DNA from: Planococcus sp. (in: firmicutes)
GTDB taxonomy: Bacteria; Bacillota; Bacilli; Bacillales_A; Planococcaceae
Reading direction: 5' to 3'
Length of the DNA: 11,531 bases
Assembly: GCA_030147225.1 (NCBI GenBank)
Contig: JASLAI010000192.1
Span: 1 to 11,531 of the forward strand
Below, in pieces: positions 7,012 through 11,531 of the stretch (positions within the stretch are counted from its first letter, which is position 1; every line of letters starts with the position of its first letter). A program made the position numbers and the translations under genes. Below the pieces are notes generated by a model that was not told the DNA's origin, searched no databases, and was given only the letters and a program-made list of their open reading frames with translations.

Positions 7012-7112
7012 CTCTTACACCATATCAACTGTTGCAGCGGAACATCGTGATCCTGTACTTCACATAAAAGTACATTTTCCATAGTATCACTAAACAGCGT
7101 GTAATGCAAGAG
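7012..7112 (-). ncRNA. L19-type ribosomal protein leader (cis-regulatory RNA)
   Basis: The 137-base trmD-rplS gap folds on the minus strand into nested helices. The outer helix pairs 7099-7112 with 7012-7020 (a CTCTT and TACAC arm with a 4-base bulge). The next pairs CTGTT (7093-7097) with AACAG (7029-7033). Then GTGAT (7086-7090) pairs with ATCAC (7047-7051). A hairpin joins GTACTT (7068-7073) to AAGTAC (7055-7060). From memory this matches the L19 leader family of low-GC Gram-positives, thought to let L19 repress its own synthesis. The outer helix ends about ten bases before the rplS Shine-Dalgarno. A TAGAAT -10-like hexamer at 7121-7126, overlapping the trmD stop, could start transcription right at the leader, but no good -35 accompanies it. 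Confidence 0.8.
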
Positions 7113-7123
7113 CATTCAGTATT

Positions 7124-7849
7124 CTATTTTTGTTTCTTCAATTGATTGATTATTTTTCTCTGTGCATCATTCAGCTCGATTTTATCAAGCAGATCCGGAC
7201 GCCGTTCAAGCGTTCGTTTCAATGTTTGTTCTTCGCGCCATTGGTCGACTTTACCGTGGTTGCCCGAAGTCAGTACCTCTGGCACCTTCCATCCTCGATA
7301 ATCAGCCGGACGCGTGTATTGAGGATGTTCCAGCATGCCTGTGGAGAATGAGTCTCGAACTGGAGAGTCGGCATTGCCCAGCACCCCTGGAAGCAGTCTG
7401 ACGACACTGTCGATAACCGTCATGGCTGCCAGTTCTCCACCGGTCAGTACAAAATCTCCAATCGAAATTTCATCTGTGACAAGATGTTCCCGGATCCGTT
7501 CGTCGTAGCCTTCGTAATGGCCGCAGATAAACACCAATTCGTCTTCGCTTGCCAGCTCTTCAGCTTTTTGCTGCGTAAAACGTTCGCCTTGCGGACACAT
7601 TAAGATAACACGCGGTTTGCTGTTTTGAGTCAAGCTTTCAACGGCGTTAAATATCGGTTCCGGCTTAAGCACCATACCGGCTCCTCCTCCGAAGGGATAA
7701 TCATCCACTTGCCGCTTATTGTCGGCAAATTCCCTGATATCCACAACATTTAAAGTAACCGCATTTTTTTCTTGTGCTTTCTTCATGATGGAATGCTGGA
7801 AAACACCTTCAAACATAGGAGGGAAAAGCGATAAGACATTTATATTCAT
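7124..7849 (-). CDS. trmD: tRNA (guanine-N1)-methyltransferase TrmD, 241 aa
   Basis: TrmD methylates N1 of G37 next to the anticodon of a set of tRNAs, using S-adenosylmethionine, and so prevents +1 frameshifting. It belongs to the trefoil-knot (SPOUT) methyltransferases. Visible blocks: [13 protein letters not shown] at the start, [15 protein letters not shown] (51-65), the knot segments MCPQGERFT and [11 protein letters not shown] (109-119), [11 protein letters not shown] (129-139), and the catalytic aspartate D166 in [11 protein letters not shown] chose the ATG at 7849, which overlaps the rimM stop by one base (TGATG); a TTG one codon earlier is less likely. The Shine-Dalgarno GGAAGG lies about 12 bases upstream inside rimM, pointing to translational coupling. 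RimM and TrmD are usually neighbours and belong to the translation-machinery operon. Confidence 0.97.
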   Translation of the reverse strand: MNINVLSLFPPMFEGVFQHSIMKKAQEKNAVTLNVVDIREFADNKRQVDDYPFGGGAGMVLKPEPIFNAVESLTQNSKPRVILMCPQGERFTQQKAEELASEDELVFICGHYEGYDERIREHLVTDEISIGDFVLTGGELAAMTVIDSVVRLLPGVLGNADSPVRDSFSTGMLEHPQYTRPADYRGWKVPEVLTSGNHGKVDQWREEQTLKRTLERRPDLLDKIELNDAQRKIINQLKKQK

Positions 7850-8364
7850 CAAGATAACAAACCTTCCATCACTTCGATGACTACTTTCTTCTCATCAATA
7901 TCAATTTCTTTTACGATGTCTTCGATATAAGGGATGTAATGCTTCTTGCCCGTTTTCGGGGTAACTTCCCACACATCGTTGGCACCCGTCTCCAAAATTT
8001 CACTGATGATTCCGAGTTCCTGGCCTTCGGTCGTATAGACTGCACATCCCAAAATTTCATGATGATAATATGCATGGTCTTCCAGTTCGGTTAAATCGTG
8101 TTCAGCGATTTTCAAATAAGACTCTTTGAACGGCTCCACGTCATTAATGTTCGGATAGCCTTCAAAAGTTACTAATTCAAAGTTCTTATGCTGACGATGA
8201 CTGGCGATTTTCACCATGATAGGCTTTTTTGCATCCGGCGTGAAAAGCCCAAGTTTCGTCCCTACTGCAAATCGTTCTCCCGGAAAATCGGTGCGCGACA
8301 AGACACGCACTTCGCCACGGATTCCGTGGGTATTGACGATTTTCCCTACATTAAACCACTGCAC
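7849..8364 (-). CDS. rimM: 16S rRNA processing protein RimM, 171 aa
   Basis: RimM is a 30S assembly factor that binds S19 and helps mature the 3' domain (head) of 16S rRNA. The N-terminal barrel has [18 protein letters not shown] near residues 4-21, the family's most conserved block; the C-terminal PRC barrel (about 95-171) contains [18 protein letters not shown] and YIPYIEDIV. No ATG is available. I prefer the GTG at 8364, because AGGA (8374-8377) lies nine bases upstream of it but only three from the in-frame TTG at 8370, which would add two residues. The stop overlaps the trmD start by one base. The B. subtilis gene ylqD, found between khpA and rimM, is missing. An intrinsic terminator lies between khpA and rimM, so expression may depend on read-through. 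Confidence 0.95.
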   Translation of the reverse strand: MQWFNVGKIVNTHGIRGEVRVLSRTDFPGERFAVGTKLGLFTPDAKKPIMVKIASHRQHKNFELVTFEGYPNINDVEPFKESYLKIAEHDLTELEDHAYYHHEILGCAVYTTEGQELGIISEILETGANDVWEVTPKTGKKHYIPYIEDIVKEIDIDEKKVVIEVMEGLLS

Positions 8365-8372
8365 AAGCAAAC

Positions 8373-8379
8373 ATCCTTT
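8373..8379 (-). promoter_or_regulatory. ribosome binding site that decides the rimM start
   Basis: Minus-strand AAAGGAT is the only Shine-Dalgarno-like site. Its AGGA ends nine bases before GTG (8364) and three bases before TTG (8370), favouring the GTG. Confidence 0.6.
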
Positions 8380-8396
8380 CGACGCTTTTTTTTCTG

Positions 8397-8428
8397 AAAA
8401 AAAAGGAAGGAACCAGGGCTCCTTCCTT
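8397..8428 (-). terminator. intrinsic terminator between khpA and rimM
   Basis: A perfect 9-bp stem AAGGAAGGA/TCCTTCCTT (8420-8428 with 8403-8411) closes an 8-base loop and runs into eight T on the minus strand. It starts four bases after the khpA stop. The T8 is followed by CAG and A8, so the U-tract could instead pair with the following A-tract. Confidence 0.88.
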
Positions 8429-8432
8429 CTTC

Positions 8433-8666
8433 TTAATCCACAATATCGAGGTAAGTTTTTTTCTTATGATAACTGCCTGCTGCTGAGTACACAATTGAAC
8501 GGACAGCTTTCGCTACACGTCCCTGCTTTCCGATCACTTTCCCTGTATCCTCAGGATGCACAGAAAGCTTGTAGACAATTCGGCTTGCGTTTTCGTCGGT
8601 TTCGACACGAACTTCTTCCGGATAATCAACTAACGGTTTCACAATGGTCTCAATCAGCTGCTTCAT
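8433..8666 (-). CDS. khpA: KH-domain RNA-binding protein KhpA (YlqC), 77 aa
   Basis: KhpA is a small cytoplasmic RNA-binding protein that in related Gram-positives works with KhpB (Jag/EloR) and influences cell length and small-RNA-dependent control. The whole protein is a single KH domain: the GxxG loop lies in VIGKQGR (44-50), preceded by VHPEDTGK and followed by the helix [14 protein letters not shown]. The length is normal. The ATG has GGAG eight bases upstream, and this site overlaps the rpsP stop codon (TAAGGGAG); the gap is only 13 bases, so rpsP and khpA are co-transcribed and probably coupled. A terminator follows at once. Confidence 0.95.
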   Translation of the reverse strand: MKQLIETIVKPLVDYPEEVRVETDENASRIVYKLSVHPEDTGKVIGKQGRVAKAVRSIVYSAAGSYHKKKTYLDIVD

Positions 8667-8679
8667 AAGAAAGTCTCCC

Positions 8680-8952
8680 TTACTTGTTTAGTTTTTCGTT
8701 ATGGAATTTCTCCATAATGCCTTTTTGAGAAAACAAGTTGCGTACAGTGTCAGATGGTTTTGCACCATCATGAAGCCATTTCAACACTAATTCTTCGTCG
8801 ATTTTAACTTCAGCTGGAACTGTCAGCGGGTTGTAAGTACCTACTGTCTGGATTTGACGGCCGTCACGTGGAGCACGTGAGTCAGCTACTACAATACGGT
8901 AAAAAGGAGATTTTTTAGCTCCCATACGTTTCAAGCGAATTTTTACTGCCAT
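8680..8952 (-). CDS. rpsP: 30S ribosomal protein S16, 90 aa
   Basis: S16 is a primary assembly protein of the 30S body, binding the 5' domain of 16S rRNA. The sequence begins [20 protein letters not shown] and continues with [11 protein letters not shown] (22-32), TVGTYNPL (36-43) and [11 protein letters not shown] (63-73), all standard for the family at normal length. The ATG has the strong GGAGGTG site (8962-8968) about 11 bases upstream. The gene has its own promoter in the ffh-rpsP gap and is followed by khpA after 13 bases. Confidence 0.98.
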   Translation of the reverse strand: MAVKIRLKRMGAKKSPFYRIVVADSRAPRDGRQIQTVGTYNPLTVPAEVKIDEELVLKWLHDGAKPSDTVRNLFSQKGIMEKFHNEKLNK

Positions 8953-8990
8953 TTCTTAAAGCACCTCCGAATAGTTTCACACAAGATATT

Positions 8991-9019
8991 ATATTAGCAA
9001 GCTTTAAATAGTTTGTAAA
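8991..9019 (-). promoter_or_regulatory. sigma-A promoter of rpsP-khpA
   Basis: Minus strand: -35 TTTACA (9014-9019, five of six), 17-base spacer ending in TGC (extended -10), then TAATAT (8991-8996, four of six). An overlapping perfect TATAAT (8988-8993) would need a 20-base spacer. Transcription from about 8984 gives a leader of about 30 bases. Confidence 0.65.
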
Positions 9020-9045
9020 GTATTTTTTCTTAACACCTTAAATTT

Positions 9046-10404
9046 TTACTTAAAAAGTGAGTCTAGGCCTGACATTCCCATTTTCTTTTTGCCTTTTTTT
9101 GTGTTCATGCCAGACATTTGTTTCATCATTTTCTTCATATCCTCGAACTGTTTCAACAGCCGATTGACGTCTTGAATAGTCGTTCCTGAACCTTTGGCAA
9201 TTCGTTTTTTACGGTTTGCGTTAATGATTTCAGGTGTAGTTTTCTCTTTTTTCGTCATCGAGTAGATAATAGCTTCTACACGATCCATCTGGCTCTCGTC
9301 CACTTTTGCATTTTCGAGCCCTTTGATCTTATTGGCGCCTGGGAGCATTTTCAGAATTTCATCCAATGGTCCCATCTGTTTGACTTGAGACATCTGTTCA
9401 AGGAAGTCATCAAAAGTAAAGGTAGAGGTTCTGAACTTTTCTTCCAGTTCTTTCGCTTTCTCTTCATCGACACTTGTCTGCGCTTTTTCGATCAGCGACA
9501 GCATATCCCCCATTCCGAGAATACGCGACGCCATTCTTTCTGGATGGAAAGCTTCAAGAGCGTCCATTTTTTCGCCCATACCAACAAATTTAATCGGCTT
9601 TTGGGTAACGGTACGGATCGACAGAGCTGCTCCGCCTCGTGTATCGCCATCGAGCTTTGTCAGGACAACTCCCGTGATGCCAATCGCATCGTCGAAGTTC
9701 TGCGCTACGTTGACCGCATCCTGACCAGTCATGGAATCAACAACAAGGAAGATTTCATCCGGCTCTTTAAGGGCACGAATATCCTTCAATTCCTGCATCA
9801 ATGCCTCGTCGACATGCAGACGACCTGCTGTATCGATGATGACGGTATCCAAATGTTCGGTTTTTGCATGTTCAATCGCCTGACGGGCAATTTCTACTGG
9901 AGACATATCTGTCCCTTTGGAGAAAACCGGCAGAGACAGCTGTTTGCCGATTGTTTCAAGCTGTTGGATGGCTGCCGGACGGTATACATCGGCTGCCACC
10001 AATAACGGTTTACGGTTGTGTTTACGGCGCAGCAGATTAGCAAGTTTCCCGGAAGTGGTCGTTTTACCAGCACCTTGGAGACCGACCATCATGATGACTG
10101 TCGGCTGTTTTGATGAAAACTCGATTTTCCGTTCTTCGCCGCCCATCAGTTCAGTCAGCTCATCTTTAACGATTTTGACGACCTGCTGCCCTGGTGTAAG
10201 GCTGTCCATAACATCTTGGCCGATTGCCCGTTCGCTGACTTTCTTGACGAATTCCTTAACGACTTTTAAGTTGACATCCGCTTCGATTAAGGCAAAGCGA
10301 ACTTCGCGCATCATTTCCTTAACGTCTGCTTCATTGACTTTTCCTTTGCCCTTGATCTTTGTCATGGTGCCTTGCAGGCGTTCGGATAATCCTTCAAATG
10401 CCAT
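9046..10404 (-). CDS. ffh: signal recognition particle protein Ffh (SRP54), 452 aa
   Basis: Ffh binds the scRNA/4.5S RNA and the signal sequence of nascent membrane and secreted proteins, then docks with FtsY to deliver ribosomes to the Sec translocon. The N domain covers about 1-85. The G domain has GLQGAGKTTT (108-117), AADVYRPAA (137-145), DTAGRLH (191-197) and TKLDGDTRGG (249-258). The methionine-rich M domain (about 300-452) contains the RNA-binding RIAKGSGT (401-408) and KKMMKQMSGM (424-433), and ends in MGMSGLDSLFK. The length is normal. The ATG has GGAGG eight bases upstream, overlapping the ylxM stop (TAGGAGG), which suggests coupled translation. Neighbours ftsY and ylxM complete the targeting module. 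No terminator is visible before the rpsP promoter, so some transcription may run on. Confidence 0.98.
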   Translation of the reverse strand: MAFEGLSERLQGTMTKIKGKGKVNEADVKEMMREVRFALIEADVNLKVVKEFVKKVSERAIGQDVMDSLTPGQQVVKIVKDELTELMGGEERKIEFSSKQPTVIMMVGLQGAGKTTTSGKLANLLRRKHNRKPLLVAADVYRPAAIQQLETIGKQLSLPVFSKGTDMSPVEIARQAIEHAKTEHLDTVIIDTAGRLHVDEALMQELKDIRALKEPDEIFLVVDSMTGQDAVNVAQNFDDAIGITGVVLTKLDGDTRGGAALSIRTVTQKPIKFVGMGEKMDALEAFHPERMASRILGMGDMLSLIEKAQTSVDEEKAKELEEKFRTSTFTFDDFLEQMSQVKQMGPLDEILKMLPGANKIKGLENAKVDESQMDRVEAIIYSMTKKEKTTPEIINANRKKRIAKGSGTTIQDVNRLLKQFEDMKKMMKQMSGMNTKKGKKKMGMSGLDSLFK

Positions 10405-10416
10405 TCTTTCCGCCTC

Positions 10417-10740
10417 CTAGTCCCATTCCTTCAGTTCGTCCAGAAATTGCTGGACGCGATCTTCTGTGAATGGCTGTTTTTCAAATGACGAAACCAATTG
10501 CTGCCGTTTCTGGAATTTCTCGAACAGCTGCAATTTGCGTTCATATTCTTCCAGCATCGCTTCCGTGCGGCGGATATTGTCATAAACCGCCTGACGGGTG
10601 ATGTCGTATTCTTCAGCAATTTCGCCTAGTGAATGGTCATCTAAATAATACAGCATCATATAGCTCCGCTGTTTAGGTGTCAGTAGCTCCTGATAGAAAT
10701 CAAACAAGTAATTCATGCGTGTTGTTTTTTCAAGTCCCAT
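10417..10740 (-). CDS. ylxM: YlxM/p13-like helix-turn-helix protein of the SRP locus, 107 aa
   Basis: This small protein is conserved upstream of ffh in Gram-positives and, in streptococci, has been reported to interact with SRP components; it resembles the region 4 helix-turn-helix of sigma factors. The helix-turn-helix is visible as [20 protein letters not shown] (37-56), followed by a charged, probably helical tail (59-85). [19 protein letters not shown] at the start matches the family. Two ATG codons stand in a row at 10743 and 10740. The second gives the N-terminus closest to B. subtilis YlxM and lies eight bases from GGTGAG (10749-10754), against five for the first. The stop overlaps the ffh ribosome binding site. 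A good promoter lies in the gap after ftsY, so ylxM-ffh may be transcribed separately as well as with ftsY. Confidence 0.93.
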   Translation of the reverse strand: MGLEKTTRMNYLFDFYQELLTPKQRSYMMLYYLDDHSLGEIAEEYDITRQAVYDNIRRTEAMLEEYERKLQLFEKFQKRQQLVSSFEKQPFTEDRVQQFLDELKEWD

Positions 10741-10772
10741 CATTGACGCTCACCCCACTCATTCTACTGCTA

Positions 10773-10801
10773 AGAATACTTAAAATATAAATAGCTGTCA
10801 A
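10773..10801 (-). promoter_or_regulatory. candidate sigma-A promoter of ylxM-ffh
   Basis: Minus strand: perfect -35 TTGACA (10796-10801), 17-base spacer, -10 TATTCT (10773-10778, four of six). Transcription from about 10766 gives a leader of about 25 bases. The -35 starts six bases after the ftsY stop codon and shares bases with an inverted repeat. Confidence 0.55.
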
Positions 10802-10814
10802 GTAATTTTACTTG
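10799..10814. repeat. inverted repeat over the ftsY stop and ylxM -35
   Basis: CAAGTAA and TTACTTG form a 7-bp inverted repeat with a 2-base centre. It covers the last codons of ftsY, its TAA stop and the first half of the TTGACA element. It could be an operator or merely chance; a 2-base loop is too small for an RNA hairpin of full length, and no T-tract follows. Confidence 0.5.
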
Positions 10815-11531
10815 TCTGATTTAGCGTCTTCCATTTGTTGTTCTTTGTCTAAGCCTTCAGCAAATAAGCCGTAGACATATTTTTGTGCATCGAACGGCTG
10901 CAAGTCATCCAATTTTTCGCCAAGGCCAACAAATTTCACAGGAATTTTCAGTTTATTGCGGATCGCCAAAACAATTCCGCCTTTTGCTGTTCCATCTAAC
11001 TTGGTCAATACAATACCTGTAACTTCGGTAACTTCCTTGAAAGTCTGTGCCTGGATCATGGCGTTTTGCCCAGTGGTCGCATCAAGGGCCAACAGGACTT
11101 CGTGCGGTGCCCCTGGAATTTCACGCGAAATGACACGGTGCACTTTCTGCAATTCATTCATTAAGTTGACTTTATTCTGCAGGCGCCCTGCTGTGTCGCA
11201 AATCAGTACATCCACACCGCGCGATTTGGCCGAGCGGACTGCATCATACATAACTGCCGCTGGATCCGACCCTTCGCTTTGTTTGATCACGTCAACGCCT
11301 ACACGCTGGCCCCAAACATCCAATTGTTCGATTGCACCGGCACGGAATGTATCTCCGGCAGCTAACATAACGGTTTTGCCTTCGTTCTTGAAACGATGAG
11401 CCAATTTCCCAATCGTAGTGGTTTTGCCAACACCGTTGACTCCTACCATCAAAATTACCGTCAATCCTTCAACAAAATTGATTTCGTTGATTTCTTCTTC
11501 ACCTGCCTGGTAAATATCAACCAGCTTTTCA
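10808..11531 (-). CDS. ftsY: signal recognition particle receptor FtsY, C-terminal part (cut by window edge)
   Basis: The last 240 codons are present; the frame runs open through the right edge, so the N-terminal part is outside. FtsY is the membrane-associated SRP receptor GTPase that pairs with Ffh. Numbering from the window edge: the end of the N domain (KLVDIYQAGEEEI), G1 GVNGVGKTTT (30-39), GDTFRAGA (59-66), DTAGRLQNK (112-120), TKLDGTAKGG (176-185) and GLGEKLDDLQPF (202-213). The AGDTFRAGA and GLGEKLDDL wording separates FtsY from Ffh. A TTG inside this frame (11464) should not be taken as the start, since it lies in the beta strand just before the P-loop. After the last G motif a short charged tail follows. 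ylxM and ffh lie downstream in the same direction. Confidence 0.97.
   Translation of the reverse strand, partial: EKLVDIYQAGEEEINEINFVEGLTVILMVGVNGVGKTTTIGKLAHRFKNEGKTVMLAAGDTFRAGAIEQLDVWGQRVGVDVIKQSEGSDPAAVMYDAVRSAKSRGVDVLICDTAGRLQNKVNLMNELQKVHRVISREIPGAPHEVLLALDATTGQNAMIQAQTFKEVTEVTGIVLTKLDGTAKGGIVLAIRNKLKIPVKFVGLGEKLDDLQPFDAQKYVYGLFAEGLDKEQQMEDAKSDK

Noticed and set aside
6987..7115. N-terminal extension of rplS to 157 residues
   Set aside because: The region folds as a leader RNA, the added residues do not resemble L19, and the ATG at 6986 has a proper Shine-Dalgarno.
8216..8668. 150-codon plus-strand open frame opposite rimM and khpA
   Set aside because: It spans two real genes and the terminator between them, and has no recognisable domain.
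9385..10420. Two long plus-strand open frames opposite ffh (206 and 167 codons)
   Set aside because: Both are antisense shadows of ffh, with no family resemblance and no ribosome binding site; the ffh frame accounts for the sequence.
11462..11464. TTG as the start of ftsY
   Set aside because: The same frame continues upstream to the window edge with FtsY-like N-domain residues, so this is an internal leucine codon.
1..11531. CRISPR array, tRNA, rRNA, transposase, phage or defence genes
   Set aside because: I looked on both strands for regular repeats, RNA gene hallmarks and characteristic protein motifs and saw none; the region is conserved housekeeping DNA.

Overview
The window looks like an ordinary chromosomal housekeeping segment from a low-GC Gram-positive of the order Bacillales. 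The gene order ftsY-ylxM-ffh-rpsP-khpA-rimM-trmD-rplS-lepB-rbgA-rnhB-sucC-sucD-dprA-topA matches, with small differences, the corresponding stretch of Bacillus subtilis. Protein wording (SucCD, RbgA, YlxM, RimM, RNase HII with its Bacillus-type N-terminal extension) and strong Shine-Dalgarno sequences agree. A Planococcaceae member such as Planococcus or a relative is my best guess from general similarity, but the sequence alone does not prove the genus.

Fifteen genes run on the minus strand, so transcription goes from the right edge to the left. From the right: the GTPase part of ftsY (cut by the window edge), ylxM and ffh form the signal recognition particle module. Then come rpsP and khpA, ending in a strong intrinsic terminator, followed by rimM and trmD, which overlap by one base. 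Next is rplS behind a structured L19-type leader, ending in a second strong terminator. lepB and rbgA follow with their own promoter and a third terminator, then rnhB, then sucC-sucD with a good promoter and a fourth terminator. After about 0.7 kb of mostly non-coding or lightly coding DNA come dprA and the first codons of topA (cut by the left edge). The themes are protein targeting and secretion (FtsY, Ffh, YlxM, LepB), ribosome and tRNA maturation (S16, KhpA, RimM, TrmD, L19, RbgA), nucleic-acid processing (RNase HII, DprA, TopA) and one TCA-cycle enzyme (SucCD).

The only plus-strand gene I can support is a small three-helix membrane protein (1598-1861) converging on sucD. Upstream of it, 1131-1597 is AT-rich and holds a candidate dprA promoter, a candidate promoter for the small gene, and two well-formed Shine-Dalgarno sequences with TTA and ATA where start codons would be expected. 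This may be a decayed pair of tiny genes, or chance.

I see no CRISPR array, tRNA, rRNA, insertion sequence, phage gene, defence system or other novel multigene system here. The worthwhile observations are regulatory: a terminator between khpA and rimM with little room for a new promoter, a promoter nested in the U-tract of the rplS terminator, the L19 leader with an accidental open frame through it, and inverted repeats in two promoter regions.
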